NCBI RefSeq assembly: GCF_009863025.1
Contig: NZ_WWIR01000205.1
Coordinates: 1-37,158 of the forward strand
From: Streptomyces sp. SID4985
GTDB taxonomy: Bacteria > Actinomycetota > Actinomycetes > Streptomycetales > Streptomycetaceae
Direction of reading: 5' to 3'
DNA: 37,158 bases
Shown here: positions 16,217 through 25,500 of the stretch, one piece after another
Numbering within the stretch: position 1 is the first letter of the stretch
Layout: every line of letters begins with the position of its first letter
Made by a program: the position numbers and the translations under genes
Notes under the pieces: model-generated
Seen by the model: the letters and a program-made list of their open reading frames with translations, nothing else
Told to the model about the DNA's origin: nothing
Database searches by the model: none

Positions 16217-16222
16217 TAGGGT
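16217..16222 (+). promoter_or_regulatory. Candidate -10 of a leaderless promoter for the M56 peptidase
   Basis: TAGGGT ends 7 nt before the first ATG (16230) of the peptidase gene, and no Shine-Dalgarno is present. Confidence 0.4.
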
Positions 16223-16229
16223 GCTGCCC

Positions 16230-17165
16230 ATGATGGTCCCCGTGGCGCTGTTGCTGCTCGGCATCCTTGCCTCCGTCGCCGCTCCCCGGCTGCTCGGGCG
16301 CGCGGACTGGCCGGACCGGGAGCCGGTGGTGGCGCTGTGGGTGTGGCAGTGCGTGGTGGCGGCCGTGCTGCTGTGCTGCGCGCTGTCGATGACGCTCAGC
16401 GCGGCGGCGGCCTGGCAGGCGGTGCGCGGGCGGGTGTTCGCCCCGGCACCGCACGCGGTCGTCGAGGCGTACGCCCTCGGCACGGGCGGGGCCTGGGCGG
16501 CCGTGACGGCGGTGGCCCTCGCGTGCGGCGGCCTGTGGAGCGCGGCGATGCTGGTCCGCGAGGTGGTGCGGGTCCGACGGTGCCGTGGGCGGGACCGCGC
16601 CGAACTCCTGCTCCGCGCCCCACTGTTGCCCGGTGAGCAGCCGTCGGAAGGGCGGCTCGTGGTGCTGGAGGGCGAACGGCCCGACGCCTGGTGGCTGTCC
16701 GGCGCGGCACCCCGGCTCGTCGTCACCACGGCCGCGCTGCGTCGTCTGAAAGATCGTCAACTCGACGCTCTGCTGGCCCATGAGCAGGGTCACGCGCGTG
16801 CCCGGCACGACTGGCTGCTGCACTGTTCGGCCGCGCTGGCGGACGGTTTCCCGCGGGTGCCGGTGTTCGCCGCGTTCCGCGACGAGATGCACCGGCTGGT
16901 CGAGTTGGCCGCCGACGACACCGCTTCCCGCCGCTTCGGCCGAGTGACGACGGCGCTCGCACTGGTCGAACTCAACCATCACCGGGGCGTGTTCGGGCCG
17001 TGTCCCACCCCGGAGTCGCATGTGCCGCAGCGGGTGGACCGTCTGCTGACCGCCCCGGAACGGCTTCCGGCCCCGCGACGCCTCCGACTGACGGCGGCGG
17101 CCGCGCTGATCCCGGTAATTCCGGTGCTGGTGACGCTCGTTCCGGCACTGCGGGCGCTGGGTTAG
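16230..17165 (+). CDS. M56-family membrane metallopeptidase (BlaR1-type protease domain)
   Basis: A 311-residue membrane zinc protease. It has N-terminal TM segments at about residues 3-20, 34-56 and 85-108, a cytoplasmic loop, then the catalytic motif HEQGH (residues 184-188) with the likely third zinc ligand Glu225 in ELAADD, and a C-terminal TM segment (about 283-308). It lacks the penicillin-sensor domain of BlaR1. M56 genes of this size in actinobacteria usually sit next to a BlaI/MecI-type repressor, but none is found here; the neighbour is the DUF5134 gene. The start at 16230 fits a leaderless promoter; an ATG directly follows at 16233. Confidence 0.9.
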   Translation: MMVPVALLLLGILASVAAPRLLGRADWPDREPVVALWVWQCVVAAVLLCCALSMTLSAAAAWQAVRGRVFAPAPHAVVEAYALGTGGAWAAVTAVALACGGLWSAAMLVREVVRVRRCRGRDRAELLLRAPLLPGEQPSEGRLVVLEGERPDAWWLSGAAPRLVVTTAALRRLKDRQLDALLAHEQGHARARHDWLLHCSAALADGFPRVPVFAAFRDEMHRLVELAADDTASRRFGRVTTALALVELNHHRGVFGPCPTPESHVPQRVDRLLTAPERLPAPRRLRLTAAAALIPVIPVLVTLVPALRALG

Positions 17166-17180
17166 CCCTCCGGGCACCGG

Positions 17181-17197
17181 GCCGGGAGTCTCCCGGC
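17181..17197 (+). terminator. Hairpin after the M56 peptidase gene
   Basis: GCCGGGA (17181-17187) and TCCCGGC (17191-17197), a perfect 7-bp stem with a 3-nt loop, begin 15 bp after the stop codon. Confidence 0.6.
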
Positions 17198-17244
17198 ACA
17201 GAAACGCCGAAGCGCCGTAGCGCCGACGCGCCGAGGACGGTGGG

Positions 17245-17997
17245 ATGCCCATGTACCGCCGCATGTACGAGGATCGCGGCATGCGTCACCAGCCCGACCG
17301 AACCACTGCCACCCGCCACCCCTCCCCCACCGTCAGAACCGCCGCCCTCGTGGTGGCCGCCCTCGCCGCCTGCTGCGCCGTGCTGATGTCGCTGGTGGCG
17401 GTCGAGTGGGGGCCGCTCGTCGAGGCGGACGGCTCGGTCTCCCGGACGACGCACCGCTGGGCGGTCCGCGACGGCGCGGCCACCTCCGTCATACGGGTGC
17501 TGTCGGACTGGGTCCTCGACCCGCTGACCATGCGTCTGTTGTGCGCGGCCGTCGCGCTGTGGCTGTTGTGGCGCCGGGCAGCCTGGTGGACGGCGCTGTG
17601 GCTGGTGCTGACCGTCGGGGTGGCGGTGGTGGTGCAGCAAGCGGTGAAGGCCGCCGTCGGCAGGCCGCGTCCGGCGTGGCCGGACCCGGTGGACTCCGCG
17701 CGCTTCGCGGCCTTCCCCTCCGGCCACGCGATGACGGCCACCGTGGTCTGCGGCCTGCTGCTGTGGCTGCTCCACCGCGGTGGCGTGCGCCGGTCCCTGT
17801 GGCGGACGGCCGTCGCGCTCGCGCTCCTCGCGGTGATCGGCGTCGGCGTGACCCGGGTGTGGCTCGGTGTGCACTGGCCCTCGGACGTGCTGGGCGGCTG
17901 GCTGTTCGGGGCGCTGGTGGTGGCGGTCGCCGTCGTGGTCCACGAGTGGCCGCGGGGGCGTACGGGGGCGCGGGCCGGGGTAGGTTCGCGCGCATGA
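17245..17997 (+). CDS. PAP2-family membrane phosphatase
   Basis: A 250-residue integral membrane phosphatase (phosphatidic acid or undecaprenyl-diphosphate phosphatase type). The three PAP2 catalytic motifs are intact: KAAVGRPRP (135-143), PSGH (158-161) and TRVWLGVHWPSD (203-214) with catalytic His210 and Asp214. There are about five to six TM segments (31-52, 96-110, 115-132, 163-176, 186-202, 217-233). The ATG at 17245 has GAGGA 7 nt upstream; in-frame ATGs at 17263 and 17281 are possible. Its TGA overlaps the ATG of the following HAD gene, so the two are translationally coupled and may act in one pathway. Confidence 0.92.
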   Translation: MPMYRRMYEDRGMRHQPDRTTATRHPSPTVRTAALVVAALAACCAVLMSLVAVEWGPLVEADGSVSRTTHRWAVRDGAATSVIRVLSDWVLDPLTMRLLCAAVALWLLWRRAAWWTALWLVLTVGVAVVVQQAVKAAVGRPRPAWPDPVDSARFAAFPSGHAMTATVVCGLLLWLLHRGGVRRSLWRTAVALALLAVIGVGVTRVWLGVHWPSDVLGGWLFGALVVAVAVVVHEWPRGRTGARAGVGSRA

Positions 17998-18683
17998 ACG
18001 CCGTCCTGCTCGATTTTTCCGGCACCCTGTTCCGTATCGAGTCGACCGAGTCGTGGCTGCGGGCCGGGCTCGCGGCTACCGGTGCCCGGCTCGATGATGA
18101 CGAACTCACCGCTGCGGCACAGCGGTTGGAGGAGTCGGGGGCGCTCGCGGGCGGTGCGGAGCCGGTGCGCGTACCGGACGGGCTGGCGGAGCTGTGGGCG
18201 ACCCGGGACCAGAGTGCGGAGGCCCACCGGGCGGCGTACACCGGCCTGTCCCGGCTCGTCCCGCTGCCCGATCCGGGGCTGCACGACGTGCTGTACGACC
18301 GGCACATGGCACCGGCCGCGTGGACGCCGTACCCGGACGCGGCGGACGTGCTGCGCAAGCTGCGGGAGCGCGGGACCGCGATCGGGGTGGTCAGCAACAT
18401 CGGCTGGGACCTGCGACCGGTGTTCCGCGCGCACGGGCTCGACGTGTACGTGGACACCTATGTGCTGTCGTACGAGCACGGGATCAAGAAGCCGGACCCG
18501 CGGCTGTTCGCCCTGGCCTGCGAGCGGCTGGGGGTCGACCCGCGCGAGACGCTGATGGTCGGGGACAGCCGGCCCGCGGACGGCGGCGCGGCCGCGCTCG
18601 GCTGCCGGGTGCACTTCGTGGACCATCTGCCGGTGGACCGGCGCCCGGACGCGCTGCTGCCGGTGCTGGAGCTGAGCGGCTGA
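17994..18683 (+). CDS. HAD-superfamily hydrolase with DFSGT motif I
   Basis: A 229-residue HAD hydrolase. Seen: motif I LLDFSGTLF with nucleophile Asp7 but Ser9 where phosphatases have the second Asp; motif II VVSNIGWD; motif III Lys in IKKPDPRLF; motif IV VGDSRPADGG. A helical cap of about residues 17-100 is present (C1 type). Asp+2 is the general acid in phosphatases, and it is replaced in dehalogenases (Tyr) and phosphonatases (Ala), so the Ser may mean non-phosphatase or altered chemistry. The ATG overlaps the PAP2 stop as ATGA. The substrate is unknown. Confidence 0.9.
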   Translation: MNAVLLDFSGTLFRIESTESWLRAGLAATGARLDDDELTAAAQRLEESGALAGGAEPVRVPDGLAELWATRDQSAEAHRAAYTGLSRLVPLPDPGLHDVLYDRHMAPAAWTPYPDAADVLRKLRERGTAIGVVSNIGWDLRPVFRAHGLDVYVDTYVLSYEHGIKKPDPRLFALACERLGVDPRETLMVGDSRPADGGAAALGCRVHFVDHLPVDRRPDALLPVLELSG

Positions 18684-18838
18684 GGCACGGGGAGGCGGGG
18701 GCACGGAAGGCGGGGGCGCGGGCGAATACCGCGAAACGGCCACCGGTGCGCCGGCCGCCTGAGACGATCCCCCGCGTCGCCCCAGACGGACGGCACCCCT
18801 GAACAGGCCCCGCGCGGAGCGGTGCCTGGTCCGACGAG

Positions 18839-18844
18839 TATAGT
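18839..18844 (+). promoter_or_regulatory. Candidate -10 element of the TetR gene
   Basis: TATAGT is a strong -10 match in very GC-rich surroundings, 33 bp before the TetR start codon. No good -35 is visible. Confidence 0.45.
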
Positions 18845-18877
18845 TGGCCGCCAGCCAGTCAACGCAGGAGTTCGACG

Positions 18878-19546
18878 ATGTCCCCGCGCAGCGCCTCGGT
18901 CAACGAAGAGCTGCGCCGCCGTTCCCGGGAGCGTCTGCTGCAGGCCACGGTGGAGCTGGTCGGCGAACGCGGCTACGACGCGACCACCCTCGGAGACATC
19001 GCGGACCGCGCCGGATCGGCGCGCGGACTGGTGTCGTACTACTTCCCCGGCAAGCGCCAGCTGGTGCAGTCCGCCGTGCACCGGCTGATGCACCGCACGC
19101 TGGAGGAAGCGCTGGAGCGGGAGCCGCGCACCGAGGACGGCCGCGAGCGGCTGGCCCGCGCCGTCGACGCGATCCTGGGCCTCGCCCGCGACCGGCCCGT
19201 GCTCATGCGCCAGCACATGGCGGGGCTGCTCCAGGCCGAGGGCTTCGTGCAGTGCCCGGAGCAGCAGCGCCTGTCGCAGCTGCTGGGCGACACGGTCGCC
19301 CGGTACGGCTCGGCGGACGTCCCCGTCGACTACCCCATGCTGCGGGCACTGCTGATGGGCGCGGTGTACGCGGCGCTCGTGCCCGGGGTGCCGATGCCCG
19401 TGCCGGTGCTGCGCGCGGAGCTGTTCGAGCGGTATGGCCTGGACTGGGAGCTGGGAGTGCCGCCGGAGAGTGCGGCGGCCGGGGCGGAGCAGGATCTGTC
19501 GCGGTTCTTCGCGACCGGGGAGCGGCCGGAGCCGACCCAGACCTGA
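18878..19546 (+). CDS. TetR-family transcriptional regulator
   Basis: A 222-residue TetR protein. The N-terminal HTH spans about residues 17-62: RERLLQATVELVGERGYD, TTLGDIADRAGSARGLVSYY and FPGKRQLV, the last being the typical YYFP(G)K end of the DNA-binding domain. The C-terminal ligand-binding helices follow and are not recognisable to a subfamily. AGGAG lies 7 nt before the ATG. It precedes the FprA-type reductase by 108 bp on the same strand and could regulate it or itself; no clear palindrome decides this. Confidence 0.93.
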   Translation: MSPRSASVNEELRRRSRERLLQATVELVGERGYDATTLGDIADRAGSARGLVSYYFPGKRQLVQSAVHRLMHRTLEEALEREPRTEDGRERLARAVDAILGLARDRPVLMRQHMAGLLQAEGFVQCPEQQRLSQLLGDTVARYGSADVPVDYPMLRALLMGAVYAALVPGVPMPVPVLRAELFERYGLDWELGVPPESAAAGAEQDLSRFFATGERPEPTQT

Positions 19547-19654
19547 GGACGACACCGCCCAGGTGGCCTCTCACTCCCTGCCGCGCACGCCCGCCGGTGC
19601 CATGCTGGAGCCGTCAGGGCACTCTCCCGATGCCCCCGGGGTGAGGAGTACGCC

Positions 19655-20995
19655 GTGCTGCGTCTCGCCGTCGTCGGCTCCGGACCGAGCGGGTGCTACA
19701 CCGCGCAGAACCTGGTCCAGCGGCACCCGGACGTGCACGTGGACGTGCTGGACCGGCTGCCGGCGCCGTTCGGCCTGGTCAGGTATGGCGTCGCCCCGGA
19801 CCACGAGAAGATCAAGTCGCTCCAGGACAGTCTGCGCACGGTGCTGGAGCACGAGCGGGTGCGGTTCCTCGGCGGGGTCGAGGTCGGTGGTCCGGACGGA
19901 CTCCCGCCGGAGCGGCTGCGGGAGATGTACCACGCGGTGGTCTACTGCGTGGGCGCCGCCACAGGGCGCCGTCTGGGCATCCCCGGCGAGGATCTGCCGG
20001 GCAGCTGGGCGGCGACGGACTTCGTGTCCTGGTACAGCGCCCACCCGGACGCGGCGGGCCTCGGCTCGCTGAGCGACGTGCGCTCGGCGGTGGTGATCGG
20101 CGCGGGCAACGTGGCACTGGACGTGACCCGGATGCTGGTGCGGGGCGCGGAGCAGCTGCACGGCACCGACATGCCGCAGGCGCCCCTGGACGTGCTGGCC
20201 GCGAGCGGCATCGGCGAGGTGCACATGGCGGCGCGGCGCGGACCGACGCAGGCCCGGTTCACCACCAAGGAGCTGCGCGAGCTGGGGCAGTTGCCCGGCA
20301 CCCAAGTCCATGTGGACCCGGCCGAGTTGGCGCTCGATCCGGCGTTCGCGGAGCTGTCCGAGCTGCCCTCCGCACAGCGGCGCAACGCCGAGGTGCTGCG
20401 CGACTGGGCGGCCCTTCCGGGGCCGGAGGCGGAACGGAACATCCGGATGCGGTTCTTCCTGCGGCCCGTCGAACTCCTGGAGGAGAACGGCCGGGTGGGC
20501 GGGGTGCGCTTCGAGCGGACAGCGCCGGACGGACAGGGCGGTGTCGTCGGTACGGGCCAATTCGAGGATGCACCCGCTCAGTTGGTGCTGCGCTCGGTGG
20601 GCTATCGCGGAGTGCCGCCCGAGGGACTGCCGTTGGACCCCGCGACCGGGACCGTGCCGCATCAGGAGGGCCGGGTGCTGCGGGACGGTGCGCCCTCGCC
20701 GGGTGAGTACGTCGCCGGGTGGATCAAGCGCGGCCCGACCGGGGTCATCGGCAGCAACCGGCCGTGCGCCAAGGAGACGGTGGCCTCGCTGCTCGCCGAC
20801 GCACCCGCGCTCGCCGCCCGCGAGGTGCCGGACGAACCGCTCGCCGCGCTGCGGGAGTCGGGGATCGAGCCGGTGCCCTGGCCGGGCTGGCTGGCCATCG
20901 AGCGGGCCGAGGCGGAGCTGGGGGAACGCCTCGGGCGGAAGGTGGTCAAACTGGCCGACTGGGACGCACTGTTGGCGGCGGCACGGGCCGTATAG
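19655..20995 (+). CDS. Ferredoxin/adrenodoxin-type NADP+ reductase (FprA-like)
   Basis: A 446-residue flavoprotein that would transfer electrons between NADPH and ferredoxin, for example to supply cytochromes P450. Seen: FAD motif GSGPSG (8-13), APFGLVRYGVAPDHEKIK (37-54), NADP motif GAGNVALD (149-156), the NADPH-phosphate segment ARRGPTQARFTTKELREL characteristic of adrenodoxin reductase/FprA, and the C-terminal GWIKRGPTGVIGSN that contacts FAD. The GTG start at 19655 has GAGGAG about 7 nt upstream. No ferredoxin or P450 gene is in the window, so its partner lies elsewhere. Confidence 0.94.
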   Translation: MLRLAVVGSGPSGCYTAQNLVQRHPDVHVDVLDRLPAPFGLVRYGVAPDHEKIKSLQDSLRTVLEHERVRFLGGVEVGGPDGLPPERLREMYHAVVYCVGAATGRRLGIPGEDLPGSWAATDFVSWYSAHPDAAGLGSLSDVRSAVVIGAGNVALDVTRMLVRGAEQLHGTDMPQAPLDVLAASGIGEVHMAARRGPTQARFTTKELRELGQLPGTQVHVDPAELALDPAFAELSELPSAQRRNAEVLRDWAALPGPEAERNIRMRFFLRPVELLEENGRVGGVRFERTAPDGQGGVVGTGQFEDAPAQLVLRSVGYRGVPPEGLPLDPATGTVPHQEGRVLRDGAPSPGEYVAGWIKRGPTGVIGSNRPCAKETVASLLADAPALAAREVPDEPLAALRESGIEPVPWPGWLAIERAEAELGERLGRKVVKLADWDALLAAARAV

Positions 20996-21142
20996 GCAAC
21001 GCGCGCACGGGAGTTGGCATCCCTGTAGCCCCGGTGGGGCAGGACACACGGCGGCAACACCGCGGAAATCAACAATCTGTTCAAGCCGCCTACCGTCGCG
21101 TGCAGTTCGGATGCCGCTCCCCACCGCCGCTCTGGAGTCCTC

Positions 21143-22501
21143 ATGGCAGAGACCGCAGTTGTCCATCCCGTCGACGAGATACCACCGGTGCGCGGCCTTG
21201 CGGCCTTCGGCCTTCAGCACGTGCTCGCGATGTACGCGGGCGCGGTGGCGGTGCCGTTGATCGTGGGCGGCGCGATGAAGCTGTCGGCCGCCGACCTGGC
21301 GTATCTGATCACCGCCGATCTGCTGGTGTGCGGGGTGGCGACGCTGATCCAGTGCGTCGGGTTCTGGCGGTTCGGCGTACGGCTGCCGATCATGCAGGGG
21401 TGCACGTTCGCGGCGGTCTCGCCGATGGTGCTGATCGGGACGACGGGCGGTGGGCTGCCCGCGATCTACGGAGCGGTGATCGTCGCGGGTCTTGCGATCA
21501 TGCTCCTCGCGCCGGTGTTCGGCAGGCTGCTGCGCTTCTTCCCGCCACTGGTCACCGGCACGGTGATCCTGGTCATCGGGGTCTCGCTGCTGCCGGTCGC
21601 GGGCAACTGGGCGGCGGGCGGTGTGGGCGCGAAGGACTTCGGGGCGCCCCGGAATCTGGCCCTCGCGGCGTTCGTCCTCGCGGTGGTGCTGGGGGTACAG
21701 CGGTTCGCGCCGGCGTTCCTCTCCCGGATCGCCGTGCTCACCGGGATCGTGGTGGGCCTCGCGGTGGCCGTGCCCTTCGGCTTCACGGACTTCGGCGGGG
21801 TCGGGGACGCGGACTGGGTGGGAATCAGCACTCCGTTCCACTTCGGGGCGCCCGAGTTCCGGGTGTCCGCGATCGCCTCCATGCTGGTGGTGGCGCTGGT
21901 GACGATGACGGAGACGACCGGTGATCTGATCGCGGTGGGTGAACTGACGGATCGTCCGGTGGAGCCGCGCTCGCTGGCCGACGGGCTGCGCGCGGACGGG
22001 CTGTCGACCGTGCTGGGCGGGGTGTTCAACACCTTCCCGTACACGGCGTACGCGCAGAACGTGGGCCTGGTCGGCATGACCCGGGTGCGCAGCCGCTGGG
22101 TGGTCGCCGCGGCCGGGGCGCTCCTCGTGCTGCTCGGGCTGCTGCCCAAGCTGGGTGCGCTGGTGGCGGCGGTTCCGGCGCCGGTGCTCGGCGGGGCCGG
22201 GCTGGTGATGTTCGGGACCGTCGCGGCGAGCGGGCTGCGGACGCTGGCCCGGGTCGACTTCAAGGACAACCACAATCTGACGGTCGTCGCGGTCTCCGTG
22301 GCGGTCGGGATGCTGCCGGTGGGCGTGCCGGACGTGTACGCGAAGTTCCCGGACTGGTTCCAGACGGTGATGAACAGCGGGATCAGCGCGGGCTGTCTGA
22401 CCGCGATCGCGCTCAACCTGCTGTTCAACCACCTGCCGTCGAAGAGCGGCGACACCGCCGTACCGGCCGACGCGACGCCCGCGCAGGAGGCCACGCCCTG
22501 A
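21143..22501 (+). CDS. NCS2-family nucleobase (xanthine/uric acid/uracil) permease
   Basis: A 452-residue membrane symporter of the nucleobase:cation symporter-2 family, with about 12-14 TM segments. Seen: GLAAFGLQHVLAMYAGAVAVP near the N terminus, GCTFAAVSPM, the family signature region TFPYTAYAQNVGLVGMTRV and SGLRTLARVDFKDNHNL. The ETTGDLIAVGE motif in TM8 and QNVGLV pattern favour a xanthine or urate carrier of the PbuX/PucK kind over a uracil carrier, but this is inference. TGGAG lies 5 nt before the ATG. The 147-bp upstream gap shows no recognisable purine riboswitch. It is convergent with the P-type ATPase gene with only 12 bp between stops. Confidence 0.92.
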   Translation: MAETAVVHPVDEIPPVRGLAAFGLQHVLAMYAGAVAVPLIVGGAMKLSAADLAYLITADLLVCGVATLIQCVGFWRFGVRLPIMQGCTFAAVSPMVLIGTTGGGLPAIYGAVIVAGLAIMLLAPVFGRLLRFFPPLVTGTVILVIGVSLLPVAGNWAAGGVGAKDFGAPRNLALAAFVLAVVLGVQRFAPAFLSRIAVLTGIVVGLAVAVPFGFTDFGGVGDADWVGISTPFHFGAPEFRVSAIASMLVVALVTMTETTGDLIAVGELTDRPVEPRSLADGLRADGLSTVLGGVFNTFPYTAYAQNVGLVGMTRVRSRWVVAAAGALLVLLGLLPKLGALVAAVPAPVLGGAGLVMFGTVAASGLRTLARVDFKDNHNLTVVAVSVAVGMLPVGVPDVYAKFPDWFQTVMNSGISAGCLTAIALNLLFNHLPSKSGDTAVPADATPAQEATP

Positions 22502-22513
22502 AGGCCGGGCGGC

Positions 22514-25500
22514 TCAGGCCACCGCCTCGTCCTCCTCCTTCGGCAGCAACCGTACGACCGTCTCCTCCAGACGCGGCAGGGCCCGCTGGCCCGCCACCGC
22601 GAGGAGGATCGCCAGGGTGACGCCGGTCCAGGCGACGGGGCCGAGGGGAGTGCAGCCGACGAGGCGGCTGACGCCGGGGGTCTGGATGACGGCGACGAGG
22701 ACGGCGGCCGAGCCCAGGGCGGTGACGCGGACGAGGGTGCTGTCGCGGCGGTCGAGGAGGGTCTGCGCGAGCTGGGTGCCGACCACTCCGCACAACGCCA
22801 TGGTGCTGGATCGGCGGGCCGTGCCGGGTGTGAAGCGGCCGATCAGCCAGGCGACGGTCGCGCCGAGCGCGGTGGTCAGGGCGCGGTGCCTGATCTGCTG
22901 GATCAGAGGTGCGCCGAGGACGCCGCCCGCCGCGTCCTCCGGGGTGGTGGTCCACTCCTCCGCCGCCCCGTCGCCGTCCTTCGGTGTCACGGCGACCGCC
23001 ATCGCCGGGAACAGGTCGGTGAAGAGGTTCACCATCAGCATCTGGCGGGTGGAGAGCGGTGCGGTGCCCGAGACCAGGGTGCCGATGATGCCGAAGGCGA
23101 CCTCGCCCGCGTTGCCGCCGATGAGGATGGCGATGGCGTCGGCGACGCTGTGCCACAGCGAGCGTCCCTCGCCGATGGCGTCGATCAGGACGGTCAGGTC
23201 GTCGTCGGTGAGCACGATGTCGGCGGCGTTGCGGGCGGCGGCCGAGCCCCGGGCGCTGATGCCGACGCCGATGTCGGCGGCGCGGATCGCGGCGGCGTCG
23301 TTGGCGCCGTCCCCGACCATGCCGACCACCCGGCCCGCGTCCCGCAGCGCCTCGACGACCTGGAGTTTCTGCTCGGGCGCGACCCGGGCGACCACTCCGG
23401 CGTCGCGGAGCATCCGGGCCCGGGTCCTGCGGTCGGCGGCGGCCAGTTCGTCGCCGGTGACGACCTCGGTGCCCTCGGGCCAGCCCAGGTCGCGGGCGAT
23501 GGCGCGGGCGGTCTGCGGGTGGTCGCCGGTCAGCATGACGGGGCGTACGCCCTCCTCGTAGAGGCCGTGCACCAGGGCCCGGGAGGTCTCGCGGGGTACG
23601 TCGGAGAGCGCGAGGAGGCCGTTGAACCGCAGGTCGTGCAGCGGGTCTTCGAGGACCTTGGTCTCGTCCTCGTCGTCGGCGAGGCGGCGCGCGGCCACCG
23701 CGAGGACGCGCAGTCCGTCCCCGGCCAGCTCGTGCGCGGTGGCGAAGGCGCGGTCGGGGGTGCCTTCGCAGGCGGGCAGTACGGTCTCGGGGGCGCCCTT
23801 GACCACCAGCAGGCGGGGTCCGTCGCCCTCGCGGCCGACGGCGGCGGCGTAGCCCCGGGCGGCCTCGAAGGACAGGCCGCCGAGCTGGGTCCAGTCGGGG
23901 TCCGGTCCCGCCCCGTCGAGGACCGCCTCGTCGGTGGCGTGGACGGGGCGGCCCGAGCCGCCGTTCACGCGGGGGCAGGCGCGGGCGGCGCGCAGCAGGG
24001 TACGCGCGGGACCGGGGTCGTCGACGGCGCCGACCGTGCCCTCGGCGTCGGAGACTCGCACCAGGCGCAGCCGGTTCTCGGTGAGGGTGCCGGTCTTGTC
24101 GAAGCAGATGGTGTCGACGCGGCCGAGTGCCTCCAGCGTGCGCGGGGTGCGGACGAGCACGCCGAAACGGCTGAGCCGCCGGGCGGCGGCGAGCTGGGCG
24201 ACGGTGGCGACGAGCGGCAGTCCCTCGGGTACGGCGGCAACGGCGACGGCCACGCCTCCGCTGACCGCCTCGCGCACCGGGGTGCCGCGCAGCAGCGCGA
24301 GTCCGGTGACGGCGGCGCCGCCCGCGAGGGTCAACGGCAGTGCCTTGCGGGTGAGTTCCTGGAGGCGGCCCTGCACTCCGGCGGCCGGGGGCGTACGGCC
24401 CGCGAGGTGGACGGCGCGGGCGGCCTCGGTGCGCTCCCCGGTGTCGACCACGACGGCGTGCGCGGTGCCCGCCACCACGGTCGTGCCCTCGAAGACCATG
24501 CAGCGGCGTTCGGCGACGGCGGCGTGCGGGGTGGGGTCGGGGTGCTTCTGTACGGGCAGCGACTCGCCGGTGAGGGCGGACTCGTCCACCTCCAGACCGT
24601 CCTCCCAGAGCAGCCGGGCGTCGGCGGGCACCACGTCGTCGCCCTTCAGCTCGATCACGTCGCCGGGACGCAGCTTCCCCGCGTCGACGGTCACGGTGCC
24701 GCCGGCCGGGGCCTCCTCCGGCGGGGGTGCCACGCGGGCCTTGCGCTGCTGTTCGGCCTGGAGCCCGGACAGGGCCCGTTCGGCGCGCAGCCGCTGGACC
24801 CCGCCGACGAGCGCGTTCAGGTCGAGCGCGCCGACGACGAGCAGGGCGTCCACGACCGAGCCGAGGATGGCGGAGGCGGCGGAGCCGACGGCGAGGACCG
24901 GGGTGAGCGGGTCGTCCAGCTCGCCGCGTACGGCCTGGCCGAGCTGCCAGCTCAAGCGGGCGGGGATGAGCGCGGGATGCCGTACCACGTGCCGGAGGGT
25001 GTGGCGGGCCGTGGCGAGCGTGCGTTCCAGGGCGGTGGGCGGGGCGTCGGCGGTGCGGTCCAGGCGCTCCATGGCCTCGGCGGGGCCGAGTTCGTGCCAG
25101 CGGACCCGGGCGCGCGGGCGCGGGGTGCGGGCGGAGGCCACGCCGAGGGCGGCCCAGATGCCGGAGAGCAACGCGGTGAGCGCGCCGGTGTCGACCGGGG
25201 CGTGCCGCAGTCCGGGCAGTAGCGAGTGGCGTCTGCCGTCGTGGCCGTCGCCGATGGCCACGAGGAGGCCGGAGAGCGCGGCGCCGGAGCGGGCGAGGAC
25301 CTGTCCGCGGCGGCTCACGTCGCGGGCGGCGGGGATCGCGGTCAGCAGCCGCCACACGTCGGGCAGTCCGTGCGGGGCGAGGATGTCGGCGCCCCAGACC
25401 ACGGCGCCGCCGTGGTCGGTGAGCACCACGGCGATGTCGCTGCCGCGCAGTCCGGCGAGCACCTCGCGCTCCTCGGCGGTGCGCGGCCGGGCGACCGTGA

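Noticed and set aside
20996..21142. Purine riboswitch before the NCS2 permease
   Set aside because: I looked for a conserved purine-aptamer core and found none in these 147 bp.
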